Assembly (NCBI GenBank): GCA_000226015.1
Contig: JH153689.1
Coordinates: forward strand, 32,392-72,007
Length of the DNA stretch: 39,616 nucleotides
Reading direction: 5' to 3'
Source of the DNA: Mnemiopsis leidyi
Lineage: Eukaryota; Ctenophora; Tentaculata; Lobata; Bolinopsidae
Below the pieces are notes generated by a model. It did not search any database and had not been told where the DNA came from. It saw only the letters and a list, made by a program, of their open reading frames with translations. The position numbers were made by a program, and so were the translations under genes. Shown piece by piece: positions 33,701 through 39,616 of this stretch (positions are counted from its first letter, which is position 1; every line of letters begins with the position of its first letter).

Positions 33701-34445
33701 GAATCAAGACGATCGAGATTCGTCAGTTTTAATGAACAAAAACCATAGACTTTTTAACTTTCTGTCGTTTATCTTTTCAAATCTAACAGCTTTAATAACT
33801 CAAACAACAACTATACGACTTATTCTAACCGGGATTTCTTGCAGGCACATCCCAGAACGCCGAGGTCTACGTGTTGGGGCTGATAGACGAGACTCTCCAG
33901 CTCCGAGGAATGAGATACTATCCTACTGATATCGAGAGTACCATATCTAGATGTAGCCAGCGGATCACTAACAGGTTAGACTTAGAATTAAGGAAATGTA
34001 ATATTGTTAAGAAGTATTGGCTGGCCAGCAAAATAGCTGACATTTTGAGCACGAAATCCATTATCCATGACTACAAAATCTGCATTTTCCATCAACCTCG
34101 TTCTTTTCCGGCTAATGCCTAGCAACTACTGTTACAATTAACATCACTAGGAATGTCACAACCCCCGATATACTAAATCCCCCTCCCCTCAGCGCTGTGT
34201 TTACATGGCAACAACTGCTGGTGGCAGTGGTGGAGTATTCCGGACCGGAACAGGAAGCGATGAACGTGATCCCGCTCGTAACCTCCAGTGTGGCAGAGGA
34301 GCACCACCTGGTGGTGGGGGTGGTTGTGGTGGTCGACCCGGGTACTCTGCCACTCAACTCCAGGGGAGAGAAGCAGCGCATGCACCTCCGGGATGGCTTC
34401 CTGGCGGACAATCTGGACCCCATTTACATCACGTACAACATGTAA
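6162..34445 (+). CDS. DIP2: Disco-interacting protein 2 (DIP2), split gene
   Basis: Orthologue of animal DIP2, a protein of two tandem fatty-acyl-AMP-ligase-like domains linked in other species to diacylglycerol metabolism and neuronal development. Exons read from frame, splice sites and match to DIP2: 6162-6758, 7091-7139, 7258-7337, 7573-7602, 9156-9279, 9437-9645, 9772-10002, 10182-10322, 10462-10582, 11693-11812, 12208-12322, (12526-12720, 12855-12980), 14415-14545, 14739-14890, 15018-15263, 15419-15586, 15782-15911, 16372-16562, 16650-16778, 16920-17096, 17336-17497, 17650-17780, 22990-23158, 23373-23543, 25063-25257, 25412-25586, 33845-33974, 34193-34445. All introns are GT-AG. The sum is 4527 nt (1508 aa), or 4848 nt (1615 aa) with the bracketed exons; human DIP2A has about 1570. 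The ending LADNLDPIYITYNM is nearly identical to vertebrate DIP2. An AATAAA lies at 34756. Confidence 0.95.
7091..7602 (+). CDS. DIP2: DIP2 exons 2-4: linker
   Basis: Three small exons (49, 80 and 30 nt) encode a linker: RPKKKQHYVSDDELFE, then PAPEIDPNAPKPEGP and on, then EDNSPSYWED. Splice sites are clear (TACTTTCAG|AGG, GAAA|GTAATT; CACTCCAG|TTC, GAG|GTACAG; CGTCCAG|GAG, GAC|GTATGT). The linker is acidic and Pro-rich and joins the N-terminal region to the first adenylation-like domain. The 10-codon exon 4 is followed 18 bp after its donor by a long pyrimidine minisatellite. Confidence 0.75.
7620..8215 (+). repeat. 15-bp pyrimidine minisatellite in DIP2 intron 4
   Basis: About 600 bp of tandem ACTTTGTCTTCTTTC units (TCT/TCA variants), regular at 7660-7840 and decaying to the right. 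The plus strand is almost pure T and C with one G per unit. Because 15 is a multiple of three, frames stay open on both strands (Leu/Cys/Phe on plus, a five-residue Lys-Val-Lys-Glu-Asp type unit on minus). These are artefacts of repetition. Confidence 0.95.
8216..9155. other. rest of DIP2 intron 4
   Basis: AT-rich intron with no exon or RNA gene seen. A perfect palindrome GTCACGTGAC lies at 9117-9126, about 30 bp before the exon 5 acceptor. Confidence 0.5.
9156..12322 (+). CDS. DIP2: DIP2 exons 5-11: first adenylation-like domain, N-terminal half
   Basis: Exons 5-11 encode the start of the first FAAL-like domain and align along their length with vertebrate DIP2: LLSRTQKIAYGLM, KKGDRVALIYPSQDP, NLVPVPVEAP, GAQQLGFLLGSCGVQLALT, LKGWPKLTWYQTD, KPPKEWIPPS, STAYVE, VMGVTLSRAALI, VSQACGYDRGK, and CPCAYSPNTLTFALR just before the extra exons. 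Intron phases are 1,0,0,0,1,1,2. Exon 11 ends AGA AG|GTAATG in phase 2. The substrate-activating function of this domain is not established from sequence, and DIP2 domains differ from bacterial FAALs. Confidence 0.92.
10583..11692. other. DIP2 intron 9
   Basis: 1.1-kb intron without supported genes. The frames in it are short and unmatched. An A/T-rich stretch at about 10670-10770 contains CAAATTTAAATTTTTTG and a related CCCAAATTTTTTGGCC, possibly remains of a mobile element, but no termini can be defined. Confidence 0.4.
11813..12207. other. DIP2 intron 10
   Basis: About 395 bp of AT-rich intron, donor T|GTGAGT and acceptor CCAATCAG|GG. Nothing else is seen in it. Confidence 0.5.
12526..12720 (+). 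CDS. DIP2: DIP2 extra exon 12a, 65 codons, phase 2-2
   Basis: An open, GC-richer block between exon 11 and the exon that resumes DIP2 homology. Acceptor TTTGGCAG|T at 12524-12525 and donor AAG|GTACCA at 12721 give 195 nt in phase 2 at both ends, so inclusion keeps the DIP2 frame. The product is Ser/Arg/Lys-rich with two SPG-type motifs (LSPGSVY, LSPGSYS) and a basic run VRRRKSE. The same frame stays open past the donor to a TAA at 12836-12838, so an alternative terminal exon is also possible. An internal donor AAA|GTAAGA at 12653 would break the frame. Confidence 0.6.
12855..12980 (+). CDS. DIP2: DIP2 extra exon 12b, 42 codons, phase 2-2
   Basis: A second block with acceptor GCATTTTCTAG|A and donor CAAAG|GTAGAA, 126 nt, again phase 2 at both ends. 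It encodes a Ser/Pro/Lys-rich peptide with SSPIYSPIVDP and a basic patch RKKKKNRS. It can follow 12a (134-bp intron), follow exon 11 directly, or be skipped, always in frame. Vertebrate DIP2 has no insertion here as far as I recall. Confidence 0.6.
12981..14414. other. DIP2 intron after 12b
   Basis: 1.4 kb, mostly the 50-bp minisatellite described separately. A 92-codon frame at 13039-13317 runs into the repeat and has no recognisable domain. A 10-bp perfect inverted repeat with a 3-bp loop (CTGTACCACA CCA TGTGGTACAG) lies at 14328-14350, about 65 bp before the next acceptor. Confidence 0.5.
13271..14190 (+). repeat. 50-bp minisatellite, about 18 copies
   Basis: Tandem units beginning near GGATGCGTGTACTTGGTG start at 13271, 13321, 13371 and so on every 50 bp. 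One unit is 54 bp (insertion AATTGG near 13616) and one is 48 bp. Each unit carries three or four GTAC words, including GTACTTAGTAC at the joins, so it can fold on itself. Variation is confined to a few positions (GCG/GTG, GGT/GTT, ATG/TTG, ATTG/ATCG). Cys/Tyr/Val-rich frames across it are repeat artefacts. Confidence 0.97.
14415..15911 (+). CDS. DIP2: DIP2 exons 13-17: end of first adenylation-like domain
   Basis: Homology to DIP2 resumes: GVLSLSAMSYNVVKYDED, SLQDCGNVLPG, CKTDEIGEICIS, GSGYFGLPG, YVKTGLLGFTN, then a C-terminal subdomain with VSGTVAGMIKLGGRVHNSED and LAVEPPSFVHRLRVAIFA, then RIVVVAEQ, SFQWMSHVQQAIESIHQV, and NPSNILMFPYRCITNLPKP. Exon 14 uses the second of two adjacent acceptors (GTAG-GTAG|AT) and exon 15 uses CACCCAG|CTA, because only these keep frame. 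Intron phases are 1,0,0,0,1. Confidence 0.92.
15912..16371. other. DIP2 intron 17
   Basis: 460 bp, AT-rich. It holds a short TTATCTTATCTTAATCTTA repeat near 16078. Nothing else is seen. Confidence 0.5.
16372..17780 (+). CDS. DIP2: DIP2 exons 18-22: second adenylation-like domain, first half
   Basis: Five exons match the second FAAL-like domain: KFEFLSETLRFRAQKTPEHVLFSLLDSK, YTCSQLHRKAERIAG, SGDNVALLFPAG, ELISAFYGCVYAGLVPVCIRPP, PKKWPTFVETDD, EMIAYLDFSVNSNGLLTGVK, SHAACNGYCRALKSACELYPSRH, and DPFSGMGFVLWCLA. Exon 22 ends GCA GG|GTAAGT in phase 2 and is followed by a 5.2-kb intron that holds an antisense receptor gene. Confidence 0.93.
18000..19513 (-). CDS. class A (rhodopsin-like) GPCR, nested antisense in DIP2
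   Basis: Two exons on the minus strand, 19513-19212 and 19038-18000, separated by a 173-bp intron (CCTTG|GTAGGT, TATCCCCCAG|GT), encode 446 residues. Seven hydrophobic helices are visible. Family marks: N48 in GLPGNLIAF (helix 1), D74 in AMDATI (helix 2), C103 before helix 3 and a Cys in DGYCYED of the second outer loop (likely disulphide), SRT 127-129 at the DRY position, and NPIIY 303-307 in helix 7. The cytoplasmic tail is about 130 residues, rich in Ser, Asp and Asn. NST near residue 14 is a possible N-glycosylation site. The ligand is unknown. An AATAAA on this strand lies at 17843-17838. It is a paralogue of the receptor at 32122-33225. Confidence 0.9.
20104..20245 (+). repeat. 51-bp tandem repeat, about 2.7 copies
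   Basis: Units carrying TATCATAATCCA and GACCAAATATYTAAC repeat at 20104, 20155 and 20206. Since 51 is divisible by 3, a 65-codon frame (20116-20313) shows a 17-residue repeat with KTKYLT and YHNP elements. It lacks a signal peptide and a good start context, so I do not call it a gene. Confidence 0.85.
20410..20438. promoter_or_regulatory. pair of GTCACGTGAC E-box palindromes
   Basis: Two perfect copies of GTCACGTGAC at 20410-20419 and 20429-20438, 19 bp apart start to start. This is the extended E-box bound by bHLH-Zip factors such as USF/MITF/TFE in animals. They lie about 0.9 kb upstream of the antisense receptor start. A third copy is at 9117-9126. Function is inferred only. Confidence 0.35.
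22816..23012 (+). repeat. 53-bp tandem repeat of an intron-exon junction
   Basis: The last 3' part of intron 22 and the first bases of exon 23 are repeated in tandem. CTCCCTTATTTCAG|AGTGTA occurs with AG ending at 22830, 22883, 22936 and 22989, exactly 53 bp apart. Units 2-4 carry CTAAC (a branch-point match) about 19 bp before AG, a pyrimidine tract and AG, followed by about 25 bp of exon. Only the last AG leads into the complete exon 23 in frame. Confidence 0.95.
22990..23543 (+). CDS. DIP2: DIP2 exons 23-24: second domain, middle
   Basis: Exon 23 (169 nt) gives GVYAGHHSILVPPSELEASPSLWLQAVSQYKV and MSYTVLEQCTKEL. Exon 24 (171 nt, acceptor CAATTGCAG|CTA) gives GLDLGSIRTCLIVAEERPKTGL, FSTLASELGLPSDCISTTFGCRANV. 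These match vertebrate DIP2 closely. The donor AGG|GTGAGT is strong. The preceding exon ends in phase 2 and exon 23 begins with the base completing Gly. Confidence 0.95.
23851..23985 (+). repeat. short tandem repeat with GTACGTGTTCGAGTCA
   Basis: The word GTACGTGTTCGAGTCA occurs at 23861, 23899 and 23930, with a degenerate fourth copy near 23961. Between them lie variants of GATATTCCCTATATA. Spacing is about 31-38 bp. Confidence 0.8.
24713..24764 (+). pseudogene. tRNA-like fragment (possible SINE head)
   Basis: GGTTCAAGCCC at 24743-24753 fits the RNA polymerase III B box and is flanked by pairing CTGGG..CCCAT. A TAGAGTTGGTAG word about 20 bp upstream resembles a D-arm/A box. The spacing is too short for a whole tRNA, and no anticodon arm or acceptor stem can be formed. 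It is probably a decayed tRNA-derived element or chance. Confidence 0.3.
25063..25586 (+). CDS. DIP2: DIP2 exons 25-26: second domain, C-terminal part
   Basis: Exon 25 (195 nt) gives THIDLRALRMDRIVTVDKGSP, SGTLLPGCKLIAVSLD and QLGE. Exon 26 (175 nt) gives LWISSSHNCSGYYCLSSQ, PEHFNLSM and WAKTGYLGFVSLAP. The last fits the KTGYLGF signature of the second adenylation-like domain. The donor is A|GTAAGA in phase 1, followed by the 8.3-kb intron that holds the second receptor. Confidence 0.94.
25587..32121. other. DIP2 intron 26, left part: no gene seen
   Basis: 6.5 kb of AT-rich intron without supported exons, RNA genes or complete mobile elements. It holds a perfect 14-bp inverted repeat (28653-28682), small direct duplications (27-bp unit at 29419-29475; 24-bp unit near 31245-31290; 34-bp unit at 31335-31402) and a pyrimidine-rich duplication near 32030-32105. 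Frames here are short and unmatched. Confidence 0.5.
28653..28682. repeat. perfect inverted repeat, 14-bp arms
   Basis: CCAGCCATTAACCG, a GA loop, then CGGTTAATGGCTGG. The arms pair perfectly and the match stops abruptly outside. It could form a hairpin or cruciform, or be a dimeric protein-binding site. No flanking element explains it. Confidence 0.9.
32122..33225 (+). CDS. class A GPCR, nested sense in DIP2 intron 26
   Basis: Single coding exon, 367 residues with seven hydrophobic helices. Marks: N38 in GTSGNLASF, D64 in TVTDTAIS, C94 before helix 3 and C168/C169 in the second outer loop, TRT 118-120 at the DRY position, and NPVLY 294-298. NFT at residue 3 is a possible glycosylation site. 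The tail is about 65 residues, basic and Ser-rich. The ATG is directly preceded by TTTCTATCCAG|G, a good 3' splice site, so a 5'-leader intron is likely. It shares helix 1-2 wording with the antisense receptor at 19513-18000 (YFxxKK/LKKD, D-S-S-YM), so the two are paralogues. An AATAAA lies at 33682. Ligand unknown. Confidence 0.9.
   Translation: MTNFTTPPALPPLTFNRAADLTYGTFCLICFSVGTSGNLASFLYFWSKKRDISSSVYMMVTVTDTAISMLALPVGISFLTARSPGLIFQNEHSCAGWSFLWGVAVRLSIFFVLCLCVTRTYSLMKPFSQQRITYLVVVVVIYILLQIGQWVGLSQQGAYYRFSSEIACCGMYLPPTADPAVYLFLEISTIVTFILPSFVVAGSCVLSAVMLHKTQGEGGQSEQQQSKNRATTTILLFALLYLVCNVPLVARLIIGTYSAFTEGVFFYDFFLWDTLFYYENATSTLLLATNSAVNPVLYFWRMPNVRRYTMSKVRGVLYSHHRGGVEMRHLCNKSSISDTRRGSAYSHLDNSSSIQYHGRKSTARCSQ
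33226..33844. other. receptor 3' flank and end of DIP2 intron 26
   Basis: Holds the 3' leader of the nested receptor, a doubled TTAGCTGACGGTGTTT at about 33272-33305, an AATAAA at 33682 and the acceptor TTTCTTGCAG of DIP2 exon 27. No other gene is seen. Confidence 0.5.
33845..34445 (+). CDS. DIP2: DIP2 exons 27-28: C-terminus
   Basis: Exon 27 (130 nt) gives GLIDETLQLRGMRYYPTDIE, the hinge region of the C-terminal subdomain. Exon 28 (253 nt with stop) gives FTWQQLLVAVVEY, VIPLVTSSVAEEHHLVVG, VDPGTLPLNSRGEKQRMHLR and DGFLADNLDPIYITYNM. The last 30 residues are almost unchanged from vertebrate DIP2, which fixes the frame and the stop at 34443-34445. Confidence 0.97.
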
Positions 34446-35975
34446 CGTGACGTTGTGACCGTCACGCGTGACGGCGTTATTTGTGTTCCTTGATATGAGG
34501 TAGGATGAATTGTGTAAGAAAACTGCCGAAATAGGAGCTTATGGCTACTTAGCTAGATGGAGTTGATGTTGAGAAACTGACCAAGTGCAGATCATAGTGT
34601 TGCGATCGAACTGAAACCAGTGAGGATCTAATGAGCATATTCCGCCGTGATACATTGACCTTATCAGAAGGAATGATGAAAAGCTCAGCGAGTGAAGATC
34701 TTCAATCCAGTCCAATGATATGGAACGTATTATGTGTCCTAGTCAGATAACAGAAAATAAAAGTCAATTTTGTGACTGAAATAACAGACTATGATATTGA
34801 CAAATTTCGTATGTATAGCTTGATTTATATCGTATATTTTTTCTTTGGAGCTATGAAACTGTAAATATTGCCGTAGTGGATCATTTCTCTCGTTAAGTCT
34901 TTTCTGGACTCTCTGTATGTTTTTTTGCTTAGACGGGGAAAATTTGTTTTTAAAATATAGATAAAGTTTATCAAACGATGTGATTAAACCTGACTCGACG
35001 ATTTTATAATATTCATGATACTTTTTTTTCGTACTGTTCGCTGATTATTGGATCCCTCAAAAGCTTGTGCACGGTTTAGTTTAGTTTAATGCTGCCTTGT
35101 TCTGCCGGCCTATGATTTTTCCTTCGGGAAGTTGAGGGCAATAATTTTATCATAAAATCATTAATTGTTAAGTCTTTTGTTAGAATAATTTAGTCCAGTT
35201 TTTTCATTGAATCAAGATTAATATTTCCAAAGCCTAAATTCACACTGTTTTATCTAATTAACATTTTTTCAGTTTTCAATAAACTAATTATTTACTTTAA
35301 TACTTAATCTTCTGTTCTTTCTTTAAAATATGGTATCTTACCTGAAACCGTGATGCTTATTTACTAGACGTACATTTTGCTCGAATGCAGTCAAATCGGT
35401 CATTAAATCTCACTTCTCAAATAAGCTCGACTAGATTTAGGAGCTGCTTACTAAATCCTAAAGTAAATGATATGCAATGACACCTGGTGCTGACATTTCT
35501 CTGTACATAATTCTAGTAAAATGTTAATTACTTACAATCAATAGGATGAAATTTTCATGAGTTTGCCATTCCAGCGACCTTAATCTTGGCATAATCATGG
35601 CTGCCTGTATTCTGCAAGTGTACCTATAGTCAAACCTTTTGGGCTACAAGATATGTAGTTGCAATTTTGATTATCAAGAATTTTGTCTTTTTTAATGATA
35701 ACTTTGTACTTATTTATTTTTGGTTTTGATGATAAGATATTATAATTTCAGTGATATGCTTGTTTCTTTTTTAAAAGTATTTGTCATTTTCATAAAAATT
35801 TCATTACAAGTTTATAAAGTTCAATTAATAAAACATCAAAATTTCACAGAAACATCACAAATATTTAAAACCACCAAATTTAATCAATTTATAAAATGTA
35901 AAAAATCCAATTGTCAATTAAAACAAATATCGAAACGTACATTACGAAAACTAACTAGAAAACTAAATTCTACGC
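34446..35975. other. convergent 3' region between DIP2 and the minus-strand gene
   Basis: No coding sequence is seen. A perfect 16-bp palindrome CCGTCACGCGTGACGG lies at 34459-34474, in the DIP2 3' leader. AATAAA at 34756-34761 is the likely DIP2 polyadenylation signal; TTTATT at 35713-35718 gives AATAAA for the opposing gene. The two transcripts point at each other. Confidence 0.55.
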
Positions 35976-38900
35976 CTATTCAACTTTTTGTCTAGCGGAG
36001 TCTACTGGAGAAATCGGTGTTTTCCTGCACGCCAACCAAACTACAATAACCACAACGCCCACTCCAATAAAACCCAGGATCCAATAAACTTTCATATCCC
36101 TGGCCATCCCTCGGGTGAGGGCTAAACCCTGGGGCCACACTTCCTCCAACTCTCCAACGTCACAAAGGCATCCGTGTTGAGAGTTCCACTTGCAGGAGAA
36201 GTTTGTCAGGTCACCCAGCACCCCTCCAGGGAGGTAACGTCTAGATAGTTCCTGGTAGGAAACGGTCTATTAGTGAGTTTATTATAGAACTGTAAGTTCT
36301 ATAATACAGCGAGGATTACCTTGTGAGTAATATACTGATAGAAAGTGCTAAAGAGCTAGAACGGGAGAAACTGGTATTACTAAAATTACAAAATTGATTT
36401 TTACCGTCGATCTCTTGCCTTTGAGTTTGATGCCTTGTCTTTTGACTTCCATGCAACTTTTTCCAGCACAGTAACAAGGGCTGACATATTTTATGGGCCA
36501 GTTCACACAGTCAGAATGCTTTATACATCCTGGTCTTAACTGCAAAGTATTGTGATATTGAATTTTATTGATTTGGATATCTAATTAAAAACAATCTTCG
36601 TTGGTTCAGATCAGAATTCGATTTTGATGCTGAATCGTTTTTAAAGATTTCTACAACTGTAGTACATATTGATATATATTTAATAAGGTTCATCTGACCT
36701 GAAAGCACTTAAAGACAGGCATGTTGTCGTCCCCAACATTTGCAAAGACGGTGACATTTTGACCCTCTATCACCTGGTGATGACATCCGAACAGGTGGTA
36801 TCCCTTATAGTATGACACCAGAGCTAGGGCCCGCTGTAACTCTCCCTCCTTAGCCCCAGCTTCGAACATTGCTCGGACCAGGATCAACTGAAATTGGACC
36901 AATTCATATAGTAGGCGGAGAAAACTTTAAGGCGGTCATAAATGTATCTGTAGTAAGATCATGCTAAGATTTAGTATAAATCCTTAGTATAAATCCTTCT
37001 TTGGACCTACCTCTGGTAAACTGTACCACTCATGTTTGATCGGTTCCTGGTGATCTGCCGCTTCTTCTGCTAGCTGATCTAACACTTCAGGAGTGAAGTG
37101 TCCTGCCCTTAACTTGTCTTGTGTTCTTATCGTACCTCCTGACAAAGTGGTCATTTTATGACTCACATGTTTTCTCACGCCCAAGCCTTGAAACGAATAC
37201 GGATAAGTCTTACTTTTGTGTTTTGGTTTCTGTCATTCTTTTTATAGAAATTTGATATGATGTGAGGAACAGCTTGATTTTCGCTGTTTATCTTAACTTT
37301 TCATTGGAAACAAGTGCTATCCTTTTACTTAGCTTCGCCCAAGCCCAAGTTACTCTTATCATATTTAATTAATTAGAGAAACTCCAGTTGCAGTTCTGTT
37401 TCATCGTCAATAAATGTTAAATATTATTTGTAGTGTTGGAAAAGTTTATTTTCATCATCAACACCAAATCATAAGCATGAGGGCAAGACATGTGATCATG
37501 GTACCAGCTAATAATGAACTTTTATTTTTCGCTGAAAAAACTTCCCACGGATTTCTGATAAAACTCAACTTGACTTTAACTTTGAGTATTTCTTCGAAAG
37601 CGAAGATAACATTGAAATTATCATGATCAAACTTTTTCTTCCAGTTCATGATGTAATACTAATAATATGGTAATTCAACAATTTTTAGAGCAAATTTTAA
37701 AGTGACAAAACTATGTTTCGCATGGCTCTAGGATGTCAATCACGATACCAATTGTTTTGTGAATAGATTGTGTAAAATTTTTGGAATCGAACTAGGAGTA
37801 GTGTAAGTGAGCTGTAGAACTTTTGTCGGAATTTGAACTTGGATTGATTGAATTCAATGTAAAATATTTTGGAAACCATAGTTTAATCCTTTTTGGTCTT
37901 ATTCTTACCGTGAACAAAAACCTCGCTGGATTCATCTGACTTGTCTTTCAGTGTAGATTGGTTGGGCCCGGTGTCAGCGCAGCCATCTATATTTATATCG
38001 GGAAACTTTGCACACAACTGAGATTTTTTTACAAAATGGTTAATCCCAATACTTTCTTCGATTAATCGTACAGCTACAGATGTACTACAAACTGAAACAA
38101 ACAGATTCGTCAGTAAAATTTTAGCAAAAAATTATTTCCTCTGCAAAAGTCCCAGAGTAAATTAAGACCATTTTTACCTTGGCAGTTAATTCAGACTTAT
38201 CGGTGGAGGACTTCTTAGTTGTTTTAGTGTGGAGTACAGCTTTAGCTCCCGAGGTTGTCGATTTTAGAATTTGACTAATGACTACCCCATCTAAAATAAA
38301 GTTTTTTAAATCTTTAAATAGAGTTTGATCACCGCAATACCACTGCAAGTGCAAGAATTTAGACCCGGCATTCGAAAGATAACTTCTTCTTCTTCTTCTA
38401 AACGCGATCTTATTCTTACTTGTGGAGGAAGGCCTGGTAAGCAACCCAGTGCCATGTTTCGTGAGGCCTGGTTATGGGATAGGGCAGTTTGTTCAGGTCC
38501 TCGGCCAGGCTGGGATGGAACGGAACTTCCTCCAAACACTCGTCGGAGATGGTTTCTATTTTTCTTAAGTATGATACCTGTGTAACGATATCATGCAGTA
38601 TTGGTACTATGCAATATTGATATTATAGTGATAGTGAAGGTAGTCTCTTTCTAAGCAATGTTACTCTAGCTAGTCACTTGGTACTGTTCCAACCTCAACC
38701 ACGGTCCCAGAAGAATCAGTTTCGCTTTTCTTTATCATTCCTCCCTTCCCTAAGACCTCCTTAGCGGTCAATCCTACACTCAATGCCACTTCCTGGGGAT
38801 GGATCGTTATTTGCTGAAAAGGCTGTGTCACAACATCGATGTCGATCTTCAAATTAAGTGCTTAAAGTTAAAAGAGGTTTCATTTATAGTCATACATTTT

Positions 38901-39388
38901 AATTAATCTTACTTGAACTAGGTTCTCGTGATCGGTGTAAACGTTGTAGTTTTTAGTCGTCTCAACAAGATCTCTCGTAAAGAAACAAGAGTCAGGCAAA
39001 TCGACAAAGATTGCTTTTCCTCCGTTTATGATTCCATCCAGCTCTATCTGAAGAAATTTCAATAACTGCACGGCAGCAATTCTAAAGAAGTTCTTTTAAC
39101 GCTAAACTCTCGATGGATATCAGGTTCAATAGATTGATTTAGGATATTAGATGTAGGGGGCTAGTGCTCGTCATGGTGTGGTAAGCCATATCAAATAACA
39201 ACTAGTAATTGTATGACTAACAGTTTGAGTTAGCAAAGTTAGACCCTGTGTATATCATACCAAGCTCAGTTAGTGAATCGTGTCAGGCTAACCTTGTGAG
39301 TGTTAAAAGCCTCCCCGAGTGAAGTTGAGAAAATTTTCGGTGGTTGTAACAATACCATAGTAAGAAACAAGATTGCAGCACATGACAT
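35976..39388 (-). CDS. MACPF-like (perforin-2/Mpeg1-like) type I membrane protein, ten exons
   Basis: Exons on the minus strand: 39388-39293, 39047-38913, 38846-38694, 38577-38420, 38290-38178, 38091-37909, 37186-37011, 36887-36699, 36539-36405, 36251-35976. They sum to 1614 nt (537 aa) with matching phases. Exon 1 holds a signal peptide (MSCAAILFLTMVLL). A MACPF-like order follows: PFHPSLAEDLNKLP and AFLHK, then WGSH across the exon 4/5 join, SDESSEVFVHG, TTLSGGTIRT, EWYSLPE. Exons 9-10 are Cys-rich (DCVNWP, PCYCAGKSC, GCLC), then comes one membrane helix (about 501-521, VYWILGFIGVGVVVIVVWLA) and a 16-residue tail. The family forms pores in immune defence. Exon 5 cannot be read through in the frame set by its neighbours (see findings), so the gene may be broken, mis-assembled or spliced differently. 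Family call is moderate; gene structure is firmer. The end of exon 3 is the least certain splice site. Confidence 0.55.
36280..36306. repeat. perfect inverted repeat, 12-bp arms
   Basis: TATTATAGAACT, loop GTA, AGTTCTATAATA. It lies in the last intron of the minus-strand gene, 29 bp upstream (in transcript sense) of the final exon's acceptor, so a hairpin here could affect that splice. Confidence 0.9.
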
Positions 39389-39439
39389 GGTCCCTATGTT
39401 TACTTTAGTGAACCGTCAGATACTAGTAAGTTACTTAGT

Positions 39440-39616
<177 letters not shown>

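Overview
This is a eukaryotic, AT-rich animal genomic window. Genes are split by many GT-AG introns, intergenic DNA is repeat-rich, and all recognisable families are metazoan. The two rhodopsin-class receptors resemble, to my recollection, the large class A receptor families of cnidarians, so I lean towards a cnidarian or another early-branching invertebrate. The species cannot be fixed from the sequence.

Layout. (1) 1-1.9 kb: no gene seen. (2) 1.9-5.3 kb: an intronless Ral-type small GTPase (2160-2786) set in a patch of old duplicated segments. One duplicate pair joins directly across the place where the GTPase lies in the other copy. (3) 6.16-34.45 kb, plus strand: one large gene for Disco-interacting protein 2 (DIP2). 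I reconstructed it as 27 constitutive coding exons plus two extra in-frame exons. The frame closes exactly from ATG 6162 to TAA 34443-34445, giving 1508 codons without the extra exons and 1615 with both. (4) Two class A GPCR genes lie inside DIP2 introns: one antisense with one intron (19513-18000), one sense and intronless in its coding part (32122-33225). (5) 39.39-35.98 kb, minus strand: a ten-exon gene for a secreted or type I membrane protein. Its exon phases sum to an intact frame (538 codons including stop) and its layout suggests a MACPF (perforin-2/Mpeg1-like) protein, but one exon near the MACPF signature does not read cleanly. (6) A CAA microsatellite runs off the right end.

Most notable: two consecutive phase 2-2 exons (65 and 42 codons, Ser/Arg/Lys-rich) inserted in the first adenylation-like domain of DIP2; a 53-bp tandem repeat that has copied the complete 3' splice site of a DIP2 exon four times, with only the last copy usable in frame; the nested receptor genes; and the GTPase insertion/deletion polymorphism between local duplicates. 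Many minisatellites (15, 50, 51 and 53 bp units) sit in DIP2 introns and account for most of the longer spurious reading frames.

DIP2 and the MACPF-like gene converge tail to tail. There is no operon-like logic. The receptors are nested rather than functionally linked as far as the sequence shows.
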